Source: Cristatella mucedo (taxonomy: Eukaryota > Bryozoa > Phylactolaemata > Cristatellidae). From it: DNA of 62,000 nt. The position numbers and the translations under genes were made by a program. Within the stretch, counting starts at the first letter, position 1; every line of letters begins with the position of its first letter. The notes below the pieces were generated by a model. That model did not search any database, was not told the origin of the DNA, and was given only the letters and a program-made list of their open reading frames with translations. The stretch spans positions 1,077,501 to 1,139,500 of the forward strand of contig WPIO01000068.1 in assembly GCA_009760855.2 (NCBI GenBank), given 5' to 3'. Below, piece after piece: positions 33,290 through 54,450 of this stretch.

Positions 33290-33926
33290 TAATGTATTTG
33301 ATAATAATAATAATAATAATAATAATAATGTTTTTGATAAAGCGCCCTCAGAAAACTTAATCTCTTTCTAGGCGCTTTACGTTTGCTGCAAAGGGAAATG
33401 CAATTAAATGGTTAGTAAAATCATGCTTGAAAAACAAGCAAAATGAATAACATGGTTAGGGGTGACATGCACAGGGTCAGCATGCAAATGTGGTTAGTGG
33501 CAGCATGCACAGTGTCAGCACGCGAAGGACGAATCACAGGGACCCACTAAATGCAGCCCTAAATAGGTGTGTTTTTAAGTTCCTTTTAAATGTGGTCAGG
33601 TCAGGGGATGTTCTGACGCAGGTCGGGAGGGAGTTCCAAGCTTTGGGAGCAAACGAACTAAATGCACGGTTTCCAAAGGATTTGAGGTTTGGACGAGGTA
33701 TTTCTAGACTGTTGGATTCCGAAAAGCAGGTGGTACGATGCTTGGCCTGATGGGGGAGTATGTCGGAGAGATAGGCTGGAGCCATAGAATGAAGGGACCT
33801 AAAAGTGAGCGACAAAACCTTGAAGTCAATCCGTTGCTTGACTGGTAGCCAGTGCAGGTCGGCGAGAAGTGGAGTAATGTGGCAACTGCGAAGCTCACGA
33901 CAGACAAGCCTAGCTGCTCACTAACA
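33290..33926 (-). mobile_element. LINE-A 3' copy, minus strand
   Basis: Starts with its (TAA)n tail and hairpin (AAGCGCCCTCAGAAAACTTA) and reads on the minus strand through the 3' UTR to the HWLPVKQ-type region. The 93-codon minus frame 33534-33815 is its C-terminus (MAPAYLSDILPHQAKHRTT, KTHLFRAAFSGSL). Confidence 0.92.
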
Positions 33927-34008
33927 TCCCAGCCTCTCTAGCTCGTCAAATTATCTCGACTCCCTTGCTGTGTGCACATGGATTGCGGCAAACTTTCTCA
34001 AATTTTCT
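33927..34008 (+). mobile_element. Short LINE-A fragment at an inversion junction
   Basis: CATCCCAGCCTCTCTAGCTC, GTCAAATTATCTCGACTCCC matches LINE-A sequence just after the YADD motif, on the opposite strand to the adjoining copy 33290-33926. Confidence 0.7.
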
Positions 34009-35213
34009 CCCTTCTACCATTTCTTTCAAAGACACTGGAACGGGTCGTGGCGGACCAGCTGAACTCATGTATTGAAACTTCAAACCTTGCTAGTAAGTTC
34101 CAGCCTGGCTTTAGAGCTAACCACTATACAGAATCAGCATTGCTTAGGGTGTACAACGACCTACTTAGGAATGCAGACATAGGTAGAGTGTCACTACTTG
34201 TTTTGCTCAATCTTTCGGCAGCTTTTGATACTTTCGATCACAAAGTTCTTCCAGAGCGCCTCTCATCTCGCCTGGGCATCACTGGCACTGCTCTGCAATG
34301 GTTCAGGTCCTATCTCAGTGGGAGACTCCAGAGTATTGACGTGAATGGACAAAGATCATCTGAGGTACCCTTGAAATATGTGGGGTACCTCAGGGCTCTG
34401 TGCTAGGTCCGGTTCTTTTCACGGTTTAAACTCTTTCTCTTGCTGATGTGATTGCCAAGCCCAATCTAGGCTTTCACTTCTATGCGGATGACACTCAGTT
34501 GTACCTTTGCTTTGATCCCTCCCAGCCTTCGACCACCTCGAGTTCTCTCAACTTACTTGCTTCTTGTATTGATGACATCCGCACATGGATGGCAGCACAT
34601 TTTCTAGAACTAAACTATGATAAACTAACTTACTAGTTATGGGCAAACCCATTGTGATTCAGAAATTGGAAAGGCTGACACTCAAAAATGGCTCTGCCAG
34701 CATATCTCCCGTTGAATCAGCTCGAAATCTAAGTGTCACGTTCCAAAGTGACCTCTCGTTAGACGACCACATCAGCTCCAAAGTCAAATCTGCCTTCTTT
34801 CAACTACATATCATTGCTAAAATTCGGGCTTGTTTAGATAAGGATACCGCGTCTACGTTGGTGCATGCATTTGTGACATCCTGTCTTGACTTCTGTAACT
34901 CACTGCTTGCTGGCCTACGGGCATGTACAATCAGGCGATTACAGCTGGTGCAAAACTCCTTAGCTAGGCTTGTCTGTCGTGAGCGTCGCAGATGCCACAT
35001 CACATCACTTCTTGTCGCTCACTTTTATGTCACTTCATTCTTTGGCTCCAGCCAATCTCTCCGATATACTCCCCCACCAGGCCAAGCATCGTACCGCCCG
35101 CTTTTCGGAATCCAACAGTTTACCAATACCTCGTACAAACCTCAAATCCTTTGGAGACGGTGCATTTAGTTCGTATGTTCCCAAAGCCTGGAACTCTTTC
35201 CTGTGGTCAAATG
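34009..35213 (+). mobile_element. LINE-A copy with a mutated catalytic site
   Basis: Plus-strand reverse transcriptase from LPFLSKTLERVVADQ through FRANHYTESALLRVYN to the C-terminus (NLKSFGDGAFSSY, PKAWNSF), broken by frameshifts (one near 34380 in the PQGSVLGP region). Motif A reads LLNLSAAFDTFDH, so the first catalytic Asp is replaced by Asn. [10 protein letters not shown] is intact. This copy is certainly dead. Confidence 0.9.
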
Positions 35214-35560
35214 TCTTCCAGCAGATATGTTACCCGCGGCGTCCCACAAGGGTTCATTCTTGGTCCTTTGCTGTTCTCTATTTATACGGAGCATCTCGAA
35301 AAACATAAGTGAGTCAGGCCCCATGGGATTGGCTGTCACTCCCATGCTGACGATACTCTGTGAATACGATACCCTGTATTTTTCTTGTAGACCGCCGGAA
35401 TCTGCTGCAACCGGTTATAAACTGAATACTTTCCTTGCAGCCAATTGAGCCAGGATGCCAGCCAGGTTCCTTAAACTATGCGACGATTAAGCCTCAAGTT
35501 GTAGGACACCCTAAGCTTGAGCCAGGTCTAGAGACTTTACTTTTTAAATGCTGGACTAAG
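35214..35560 (+). mobile_element. LINE-B internal fragment fused to LINE-A
   Basis: GGCGTCCCACAAGGGTTCAT, TCTTGGTCCTTTGCTGTTCT encodes the PQG.(I/L)[10 protein letters not shown] motif of LINE-B. ADDT-like and PPESAATGYKLNTFLA-like residues and a GHPKLEP-like segment follow, as in 58560-58830. It directly abuts the LINE-A copy, with no tail on either. Confidence 0.78.
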
Positions 35561-35624
35561 AGATGGCTCACTGTCAGGCCGGTTGAACGCTTGCAGCCAT
35601 GTTTGCCGAGCTCTGGCCAGAGCC

Positions 35625-36640
35625 CACGAGTTAATAATAATAATACGTTTGGTATAGCCCCTCAGAGATATCAATCTCTTTCTAGGCACTTTATATTTGC
35701 TTCAAAGGAAGCACGATCTAATGATAGTGGAAGCATGCTCAATGACAACATGCATAACACGGTTATGGGTGACATGCACAGGGTCAGCATGCAAATATGG
35801 TTTGTGGCAGCACGCACAGTGTCGGCACGCATAGGCACTTTAAGAACGAATCACTCGGACCAATTAAATCCTGTGATAGCTAGATGCGTTTTTAGTTTCT
35901 TTTTAAATGTGGCCGAGTCAGTAGATGTCGTGACGCAAGTCAAAGTGAGTTCTGTGCTTCGGGAGCATACGAACCAAAGGCACGGTCTCCAAAGGATTTG
36001 AGGCTCGTATGAGGCATGGGTAAACGACTACATTCCGAAAATCGAGTGGTATAATGCTTAGCCTTTTGATGTAGATCTGATAAGTAGGCCGGAGCCAAAG
36101 AATTAAAGGACGTAAACGTGAGTGACACAACCTTGAAATCGATGCGTTGCTTAGCTGGAAGCCAATGCAAGTCGGTGAGAGGTAGTGTGATGTGGCAACT
36201 GCGACGCTGACAACAGACAAGCTGTGCTGCAGACTTTTGCACTAGCTGCGAGCGCCTGATTGCACAGGCCGGTAGGCCAGCAAGTAGTGAGTTACAGAAG
36301 TCAAGACGGGATGTCGCAAATGCTTGGACCAATTTAGATGTGGTATCCTTGTCTAAGCAAGCCGAAGTTTTAGCATTGTTATGAAGGTGAACCAAGGCAG
36401 ACTTGACTGTGGGGCTGATGAAGTCTTCTAATGAAAGGTTACATTGGAACAGGACGCATAGATTTCGTACAGGTTCAACAGGAGATGTCCTGGCAGAGCC
36501 GATTTTGAGCATTAAACTTTCCGCTTTCACATAGAGCTTCTGGGGAGTTTTGTGGGTTGAATTTTGTAAGTATTGGTCGAACGACGGCCGAATTGGTGGA
36601 CTTTGGAGCAATCCGTTGTCAGAAGCATTAAGATCCTGAC
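35625..36640 (-). mobile_element. LINE-A copy with 223-codon open C-terminal frame
   Basis: Minus-strand copy with (ATA)n tail at 35631-35645 and hairpin (GCCCCTCAGAGATATCAATC). The minus frame 35940-36611 is open and includes RLDFCNSLLAGLPACAIRRS and LHWLPAKQRIDFKVVSLTF; it lacks the catalytic motifs. 5'-truncated. Confidence 0.9.
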
Positions 36641-36777
36641 TTATGGCTAGACTAGAACTAGACTAGACTAGAAGTTTTCTGCTAGCAAAGACCACAAAGA
36701 GGATCGCGTAGGATCGTCAGCAGACAAGCTTTTTTGCCAGACTTTCTTCCGGCAGCCATTTCGTAGATATATAAATA
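36641..36777. other. Unassigned DNA
   Basis: Short spacer with ACTAGACTAGA-type repeats near 36650-36675. Confidence 0.4.
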
Positions 36778-36905
36778 AATATACAATTCATTTGTATAGC
36801 ACTCAATGGGAACTTAATCTCTATGCCGAGGGGCTCGGGCCCACGACCTCGGCCAGACCTTGGTGGGGGCGAATAGCTCAACCGCTGAGCCAAACCAGCA
36901 CGGCT
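36778..36905 (-). mobile_element. SINE-2 copy
   Basis: Minus strand. The plus strand reads CAATTCATTTGTATAGCACT, CAATGGGAACTTAATCTCTA (LINE-A-like tail), then GGGGCTCGGGCCCACGACCT (B-box region) and CTCAACCGCTGAGCCAAACC (A-box region). Confidence 0.82.
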
Positions 36906-37819
36906 TGAGAAACCTCGGAATATTTCTCACGGTAGATCATTGGTTGCGACCCACCATTTGCTTTAGTCAGAGACGAGTTGACGGAGGCGCGAAAACGGGG
37001 AATTTTTCTAGAAGAACGCGGAATGATGATCAATGGCCGAGCAGTTAATATCCTGAGAGCGAGACCGGTAGGAGCTGCCAGGCAAGCAAACGATGTTCCA
37101 TCCTGTAAGCTTGCTTTTGGTCGGGCCGGGAGGATTCAGACGTCTTTCGAGATGTCGCGATGTCGCTCGCCGTCTTCGCCGCCGCCGGCGCGAGGCTGCG
37201 AGCAGCCACCTCGATCGCGAGTGCGGGTAATTGATTTATGGCAGCGAGTGAAGCAAACCGAGTGCACTCCGAAAGAGAGATATTCGAGAAGTTTTTCGTT
37301 TCGCCGAGATTGATGAAGGACGTCAGCACTTGCTGCTTCAGATCTCTCGATCGACGTTCCCCTTCAGCTTCGCAAGCAAGCAGGCGCCAGCTCGCCGCGC
37401 TTTCTGCGCCCTGAAGATTTACTGAAGAGACGGATGCACGACGCTCGGCGATTTACTCAAAAGGAAGTGTGCACGACGTTGCCCACTTAGCAGCCTATCA
37501 GATTGCGTCTCGGCCCATTTGATCAAGTGAATTGGCAACTGCGAAGATGAAGTGCGGTCGATTTTACGAGGAATACGACCGAATCTGCCGTCGTTTGCTT
37601 CGAGTTTAACCGTGAGATCCACTGTCGCGTCCCGGGGCGTGGAGAAACTAGAGGAACTATAAATTGCCTACAGGTTGTTTCGGTCCCATTAAGAACTATA
37701 TAGTCAACATCCACGCTACGGACACCGGTTCAGAAGTGTTCTGTACCACTCCGTCGTCATTCTTGGCTGGAAGTTCGTCAATGTGGTCATCCGACTGCTC
37801 TTTGAGCCAAGATCGACCC
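36906..37819. other. Unassigned DNA
   Basis: Short frames on both strands (for example 36978-37313 plus) with no domain. No repeat recognised. Confidence 0.35.
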
Positions 37820-38312
37820 CATATATAATGTGATGTATCTCCTTCAGTAACTCCACAAAGTCATATAGACCATGTGGGTGTTACGCAGGAGAGTTTTGTA
37901 TAGCGCACTCACAGCCTAAGTGGCTTTCGGTACGCATTCGGTACCCAACAGACTTCGTCTCACGGAACAAAGAGAAAGTGGGAAGCATAGCAGAGTTAGG
38001 AGAGCAGTTGAGGTAGTGAGTAGCATAGAAGTAGCAGTTCAGGACCGCTGAAAAAGATGTGCCCTAGTCGGCAGTTGGAGAGTAGATGTCGTTGCGTAAG
38101 AATTGTGGAAGCGAGTTCCACAGTCTAGGACCTGCAGAGCTACAGCTTCTGTCGCCAACTGTCTTTAAGCGGAAGAATGGGACAGCTAATTTATTGTCCA
38201 CACATGACCTGAGGGCGCGAACAGGCTGAAACTGATGCAGCAGTTCAGCTAGGTACGAAGGAGCCAAGCCGTGGCGGGCCCTGTGGGTCAGCGTAAGAAC
38301 TTTCTGTATATA
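37820..38312 (-). mobile_element. LINE-B 3' copy
   Basis: Minus-strand LINE-B end starting ATATATAATGTGATGTATC. It reaches back into the reverse transcriptase C-terminus: the minus frame 38064-38267 gives LAELLHQFQPVRALRSC and FFRLKTVGDRSC. A short (TG)n follows at 38312-38336. Confidence 0.9.
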
Positions 38313-38336
38313 TATGTGTGTGTGTGTGTGTGTGTA

Positions 38337-38755
38337 TTAGTGAACTTGGTTATTGAAGACTCTTGCTTCGTGACTCCTACGCCGGTCCACGCAAACTCAG
38401 GTATTTCCATGAAGCCACGACGCTATACTTGAAATGCAAAGTACCTCGAGATTTAGTTTTCTGAGGTTCCTATACAAATTTATTAATAATTAGACTATTA
38501 TCTATTCGTGAAGCTTTACGAGCTCTAATTGAATTTTGAACACGCGCAATTGACTGTCGCTGTTTTGCTTTTATTGTTTTACAGCATTCATCAGGAATTG
38601 TCGCAAACCACCATTTTGAATATTCTGTGAAACGAAGGTGCTTGGCATGGATGCATAGCTGTGTAGTCACGACTCTAGACTGCATACGAACGATTTACCG
38701 CCTGGTCGCGCATTTACGCCGACTATTGAAAGTAAGCGGCCCTCTGGATGCGCTC
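38337..38755. other. Unassigned DNA
   Basis: No gene or repeat recognised before the CpG-rich region. Confidence 0.35.
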
Positions 38756-38759
38756 AGAC

Positions 38760-39700
38760 ATCTTGGCCACGTCACAGCCGAGGTGGGTGGAGGGCGCGCG
38801 TCGCCCCCATCCGCCTAGTACTGATGCCGCCACCCCTCCTCCTAAACCAAGGCCGAAGAACGCGCGTAGGAGTAAGCGGCGGCGTTGGCGCTTAGAGCAA
38901 CTCTTGTCAACAAAGGACGCATGGCGGCGTCGGCTTTCCACCGCCGCCATGCGCGACGTCCCCACCCCATAGCTAGAGAGGACGCACGAAAGTCGGCAGG
39001 CCGGCCGGCCGCGAACGCGTTTGGCCGCGAGACTTTCGAGAGCGCTCGGCGTGCCGGCGTCCCGCAAGCAAAACCGCTCAGGGGAAATCCCGAGCCCAGG
39101 CCGAGAAGCCGGAAGTTAATGCAGTCGCCGCCGCCCGAGTGCGGTCGCCCGAGCGCGTCCGCTCCCGATGCTCCGCGGCGGATCGGTTGGTGCTGAGGTG
39201 GCGGCCGACGCGGCGCTACCGCCCGCGGCGTCGCAGCGGCGGCCGAGCTCGGCCGAGCGCCGCCGGTGCGCGCGAGGCCGCGGACAGCCCGCGCGCCTGC
39301 CGCCCGCGGTCGGGGCGCGGCGTGCGGCAGGACGGAGCAGCCGGGGCGCTGCCGGCGCCCGGCGGTACGCGACGCGAACGGTAGCAGTCGGCGGCGGCTT
39401 CCTCCTGTTTAAAGGTGAGAGCGTGCGATGCCCACCGGGGGCGCGGGGCGAGCCCGGCTCTGACCGCCCGCCGACCCCACCACCGCGCCGTCGGCCGTGG
39501 GCGACCGCGGGAGGCAGCGGGCTTGTGTTTACGCCGAGCTATTTCCCTCATGAGCGGACGTGCGGGCGCAATTTTTCCGGTCGAATCTGAAAGATTTCGT
39601 CGTAAACGCAATGGATTGTTTACGCCATTAACGTGCGTCTACCGGCTAGCCGACGATGACTCAGCACCATTCAGCCCTGACCTCTGCACAGGTCTGACCC
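38760..39700. promoter_or_regulatory. CpG-rich island, probable promoter and 5' leader of bZIP gene 2
   Basis: The most G+C- and CpG-dense stretch of the window, densest at 39120-39500. A donor-like AAAG/GTGAGAGCG at 39413 could end a non-coding first exon. Acceptor-like sequences with branch-like motifs lie downstream (CCTCTGCACAG ending 39691; CTAACTGAATACAG ending 39792), ahead of the coding exon 1. The long R/A/P-rich frames here follow from composition. Transcript data would be needed to place the start site. Confidence 0.55.
39657..39663. promoter_or_regulatory. AP-1/TRE heptamer TGACTCA upstream of bZIP gene 2
   Basis: Exact TGACTCA at the edge of the CpG island, 443 bp before the proposed ATG. 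It parallels the site upstream of gene 1. Binding is not shown by the sequence. Confidence 0.4.
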
Positions 39701-40105
39701 CGGCCTCCTGAGGTCTTGACGGTAGTCAGTTTGAGTGGGCGGCGATCGCAGGCCGTGGCGGTCAGCGTCGGTCCTCTCCTAACTGAATACAGGCAGTTCG
39801 GTCGTCGGAATGCAGTGCTGTACTCGAGGCGGCGTCCAATCGTGTTAGGTGCGGCAGCGGGCTTAGCTGATTCGATTCGCGAACTCGTAGTAGCGACGGT
39901 TAGAGCTCGAGGCTTCTGGAAACTTCTCTCGCATTACGTAAACAGCACTTGCGGCTAGATGATTCGGCAATTTAAGAGCGGCCGCCTGAATCACGCTAAC
40001 CGCCGGATGGCTGGGCAAACCTGCACCGCTCTGAACCTCGTGCGCCACCGAACGCACTGGCAGCGTACCCTAGCGGGTCGACCTCAACTGGTGGGTGTCC
40101 TCGCA

Positions 40106-49832
<9,727 letters not shown>

Positions 49833-50356
49833 AAGATTAAACCCCCTTTGCTTGCCAAGTCTGGTGTCAGTAGGACAAGTCGTACTCGTCACTGTCGGCG
49901 CAGTGTTCAAATACTATTAATGCGGCGATCGAAGAAAGACTCTTGGTACTAGGTTGCATCGTGTAATATGAGCTCACGTTGGCACGGAATTCACTCGTGT
50001 CCCCTGTAACCATGGCTATCGATGTTTCTGAGCCTCTGTTCCGCCATGCCTAACTTGCACGTTAGCACAATATTTTGTTGCCGTTTTAGTCTTCGAGCCA
50101 TCGTGTTTTGGCTATCCTTGTTTTAGTCTTCGAGCCGATGCATTTTGGCCATCATGCAGATCGTTTCAACCGGTGTCGGCTACTCAGTTCATCATAAGTC
50201 ACGCACGTTCATGCAATCATTTTTTTTAACCTTTTTTTTGATACTGTAGCAAGTATGTCGCCAGAAAGGCCATCTTATTCCTGTTAATACGTACCTGCAC
50301 AGCGACAACTATTTTGCTCCTGTTTGGTTTTTTGAGAGATCGTTTTGGCTGCACAT

Positions 50357-50362
50357 AATAAA
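50357..50362 (+). terminator. Polyadenylation signal AATAAA, bZIP gene 2
   Basis: Canonical AATAAA 525 bp after the stop, in a T-rich 3' UTR. The spacing is close to that in gene 1 (510 bp). Confidence 0.55.
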
Positions 50363-51735
50363 TCGTTGCCGCTTATTAAAAATAGAGAGCTTAAGTGGTC
50401 CCACGCACTCTCACGAATTGCGACGACCATCCTGCCACCTACAGACAGTGACGTCGATTGCAAGTAGTACTGCCTAGTTTAGAGGACGTTCTAAGAACGT
50501 TAGGCTCATTATCGAATGAGAGGCTGAGACGTTTGACTTTGTTGCTAGACGCCTGATTTTTAACTAGGGGACTGATTGGCCAAGACACTTTCCATATAAG
50601 AGAGAAAAAAGCAACAGCTGAGAAGCATCTCCCAGGTGTGCTCTGCAAGCCAGCAGTGCTGATTCAGCTATGTATAGCGATGTATAGGTTCAGCAATGTA
50701 TAGCAGTGGTTCGCAGCTTTTTCAGCCCAGACCACACTCACTTGGCCAGGCTAAAAAATTTGAAAATTGCCACGTCATCCTTCGGCTGGCTAGGGTAGGA
50801 AGCAGTGAGAGCTATATCGCGACTACTATGCCTTTTCTGATGTATGAAATCGCTAAAACCGTACCAGTGCTTTGCTTCACATTACAAGCAATTGCGACCC
50901 ATCACCCGCCAAGTAGCAATGTAAGCTTTCAGCTCCCCCGGCGCTTTTGGTATGCTCAATGCCGCGATTTACCTAAAACAAGCCGGTGTTGAAAGGCCAG
51001 TAAACACAAAGAAGTAAATACCGGGGCTGCGGTGCAAGATTCGGCTAGCACAGTGCAGGGTTCGGCCACTCCACTGGATGAACATGGTTGCAATTCGCTT
51101 CGGCTGAGAGGTATGGCAGAGGCCAACCCGTGTCTTTCAAACCTGCCATCACCTCATTCGCAGTTGAATCGGTCTCGTCACCTCCTCATCGTTTGCAGTC
51201 TTTAGTGTGAAGTACTGGGAGGCGTGCAGATAGCCAGTGACGGTGTCACTGTCAACTTCTGCGATCAAGCACCCACATTATCTTGCCGTGTTGCCATCGG
51301 GCTATTTATTTTTAAAGGGCAATTGGAGACTGCTGCTGCTCTGAAAAGCAAGCGACAACGACTTATAAGCTGCTCCTATATGAAATCTTCGTGGTAGTAT
51401 CACAGCTGTAGTGTCACACTTGCAGTGTCGCACTTACAGGTAACGGTGTCACACGAATGGTGAGTTGCAGCTCTGAGGCAACTGAAAGATTCTTTTTTGA
51501 CATATGCTGGAAGGTCCGACCTTAGGTCGAACACCCTGATAGAGATGTAGAGACACGGATAAGTGCAGAGGCTGACCGAGCGTCAACACTGTGGTGCTCA
51601 TAACCTGCTGCGATTGCCTCCTATCGCGATGCGATAACGGAAATGAAAACTTCATAGTCCAAGTAATGCAATACAGTAGCCAAATGGTCATGCACGCCGT
51701 TGATGGCAGCAGTAGTACACTGTTTGCAATGTCAA
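50363..51735. other. Unassigned DNA
   Basis: Holds two adjacent small hairpins near 50486-50520 (ACGTTCTAAGAACGT and CTCATTATCGAATGAG) and short frames without domains. Confidence 0.4.
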
Positions 51736-51737
51736 GC

Positions 51738-51895
51738 AGTCTTCACCTCCTCCTTCTCCTCCTTCTCCCATCTCCTCCACCCTCTTACTTCTGCTCCTTA
51801 TCCTCATCCATCTTTCTCCTCCTATTCTTCCTTCCTCTCCTTCACCTTCCTCATCCTCCTTCTCCCTCCTTCACCTTCATATTCCTCCTCCCTGA
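51738..51895. repeat. (TCC)n-rich pyrimidine tract
   Basis: Imperfect TCC/TCCT-rich low-complexity sequence, nearly all pyrimidine on the plus strand. Confidence 0.93.
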
Positions 51896-52639
51896 CAGTT
51901 GCCTCACATTATTAGCGTAGGAAAGGATGGCTAAGACCCGAGACACCTTGGCGTTATTACTTCAAGCTTGTCCAGAATCTGGCATGCCTCCTCGAGAACC
52001 TTCCCAGTACTGCAAATTAGCGTCCCGCCCAATCAGGAAGAGACTGCTGATAGCATTCAAGGCGTCGACGTGCGTTTCAGGTGAAGGCCGCGAAGAGGAA
52101 GCTGAGCGGCTTGCACAAACGAGCGTAGATTATTCGCTAATTTCGGGTCTAGCTCAGCCTACACGAAAGCGTGCTGGCCTTGCCCCTAGGTGTGCGTTTT
52201 GTCGATCTTGCCTCCTAGATGAAAATCCCGACTCTGCAGCGGCCGCTTGCGGACAATCGTAATCGCCATCTCCAGCGCGGCAGCCATGCCGAAACGCACG
52301 CAGTGAAACCACCCCCGAAAGCCAGCTCCAGCGTGTTGGGCAGTCGGTCGGATGTATCGTTCATGATGCCGAAGGATTCAACCTGTATATTATTTATATA
52401 TTCCTACCACTGTTGATCAAGCTAAGTGCCCTTCGAGAGATCCGCAATCGCTCCGACCAATCGGCATTATGATTATTATTATTACTATTTCACGACGGAT
52501 ATACCTGCTTAACTACTCCGTCGCACTTGACGTCAGAGCTGCCGACGAACGGCGGCTCAAATTACTCGTTCAAACAGCAGGCTACGAGCTGGTTAGTCAG
52601 CTGCGTGAAGGCTGCCTTGTCGGCTCAGTTTCCAAGGGC
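51896..52639. other. Unassigned DNA
   Basis: The 111-codon plus frame (51927-52262) has no recognisable domain. No repeat recognised. Confidence 0.35.
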
Positions 52640-53098
52640 AGCAGCATCGGCTCAGGACGGCTGGTAAGGATGTGCGGCAGTTGGCAGCGGGAGAATAAAT
52701 GTTGTTTCTTAAGAGTTGTAAAGTGAGTTCCACAATCCAGGACCCTCAGTAGAGCAAAGGCTTCTGTCGCTAACGATCTTTAAGCATAAGAATAGAACGG
52801 CTTAATGTACGGTCCACAGAGGACTTGAGGGTACTGTGAGGCTGAAACTGGTGCAGAGGTTCCGCTAAGTATGACGAGCGAAAACCAACGGTGGGACTTG
52901 TGGGTCAGAGTAAAAGTTGCGCTCGGTATCCGCTGATCGACGACCGGGAGTTTTCGCAGCTTCTTCAGCAAAGGAGACTGAATGGCTGAACCTCCTTGGA
53001 TTTATTGACGAGCCTTGCAGCCATGTTCATCACAGTCTGCAGAGGCTTAATGGCGCTTTTACCGTAGTCCAGCCAAAATGGAATGGCAGTAGCCCAGC
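52640..53098 (-). mobile_element. LINE-B fragment (diverged)
   Basis: Minus-strand LINE-B lacking its extreme 3' end: GGCTCAGGACGGCTGGTAAG, AAGAGTTGTAAAGTGAGTTC, CTTCTGTCGCTAACGATCTT, GGCTGAAACTGGTGCAGAGG, back to the region encoding MNMAARLVNKS (minus frame 52965-53162). Confidence 0.82.
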
Positions 53099-53099
53099 C

Positions 53100-53890
53100 T
53101 AATGAAACATATCTCCTCCTATAGCTCCGCAAAGCCACAGCGACTATGTGAGTGCTTTGCACAAGAGTTCTCTATAGCCTACTCAAAGCCTAAGCGATTT
53201 TCGGCACGCATTCGGTAGTCAACAGACTTCCTCTCACGCAACTAAGAGACAGTGAGAAGCATAGCAGAGTCAAGAGAGTAATTCAGGCAGTGAGTAGCAA
53301 GGAAGTAGCAGCCCAAGACGGCTTGAAACGATGCACAATAGCCGGTAGCAGGAGAGTACATGTCGTCGAGTAAGAATTGTGGCAGTGAGCTCCACAGTTA
53401 AGGACTTGCAGAGCTAAAGGTTCTGTCACCGACGGTCTTTAAGCTGGAGAATGAAACAACAAATGTATTGTCCACACTGGACCTGAGGGCTCGAACAGGC
53501 TGAAACTGATGCAGCAGCTCAGCTAGGTGCGGAGGAGCCAAGCCGCGTCGGGCCTTGCAGGTCGGTGTAAGAATTTTACTCTGTATCTGTTGATCAACCG
53601 AAAGCCATAGAAGCTTTTTCATCAAAGGAAACACGCGGTCAAACCTCTGGGATTTGTTAAAGAGCTTTGCGGCCATATTTGTCACCAGCTGCAGTGGCCT
53701 AGTGGCTTTTTTGCGGTAGCCCACCCAAATGGATTTGCAATAATCTAGCTGAGACAGAGCCGGGGTGCTGGCTAAATGTTTTGCAAGCCACCGTTGTAGG
53801 CAATCCCTAATCTTGGATAACGACTGGACGCGATGCCGTGGCAGTGGAGGGAGACTAGTTGATGAAACTTTCAACATTTATGCAGTTGTC
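53100..53890 (-). mobile_element. LINE-B copy, head-to-tail with the previous one
   Basis: Starts at its 3' end (ATATCTCCTCCTATAGCTCC) 2 bp after the preceding copy and extends to the reverse transcriptase thumb region. The minus frame 53398-53877 (159 codons) gives LPPLPRHRVQSLSKI, LSQLDYCKSIWVGYRKKATR and LAPPHLAELLHQFQPVRALR. Confidence 0.9.
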
Positions 53891-54295
53891 AAAGACGACG
53901 CCAAAATTCGGAGCACGCCGCGATTGTCGCACAACAGCATCGCCTATTAAAAGAGCAAAGTCGAAACAAAACACCTTAGTTCTAGGCTACGGTTCGCATT
54001 AAATACGCGAACCACGACTAGGCTTTCGAATGGCAACGAAGTGCTGCTTACAGTATTATTGTGCATACAAAAGTGCCTACGGAGGCTCTTCTCTCTCACT
54101 TGGAGAATGGATTTCGCATGTGCGCAGTCGCGTTCACTCGTTAGCTTCTGCATAACGCTGGCTGCCTCTCAACGAGCAATTTTCGGAATCTTTAAAAAGA
54201 TGCTAATCTTATATATCTGTTGGAACAGCACGCTTTGCAGGCACCCTGCTGCACTGGCAGCCTGGCGCTAACTGAGCACACGCATAAGGCCTACA
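53891..54295. other. Unassigned DNA
   Basis: Nothing recognised. Confidence 0.35.
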
Positions 54296-54450
54296 GGCTA
54301 GCTGAATCGATAGCCTGATTTATACAGCAGCGGAGGAGCCCTAATGGCTATCCCCACCACTTGCTGTGGACAATAAAGGATCGCCCACAGCTCTCAGGAC
54401 TCGAATCCACGACCTGAGTCGCGAAGAGCGAGAGTCCCTTACACCTTTGC
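54296..54450 (-). mobile_element. SINE-1 copy
   Basis: TAGCCTGATTTATACAGCAG, CGGAGGAGCCCTAATGGCTA, AGGACTCGAATCCACGACCT, GTCGCGAAGAGCGAGAGTCC. Minus orientation. Confidence 0.8.

Noticed and set aside
35435-36001. 188-codon plus frame
   Set aside because: It is antisense to a LINE-A copy and runs from a LINE-B fragment into it.
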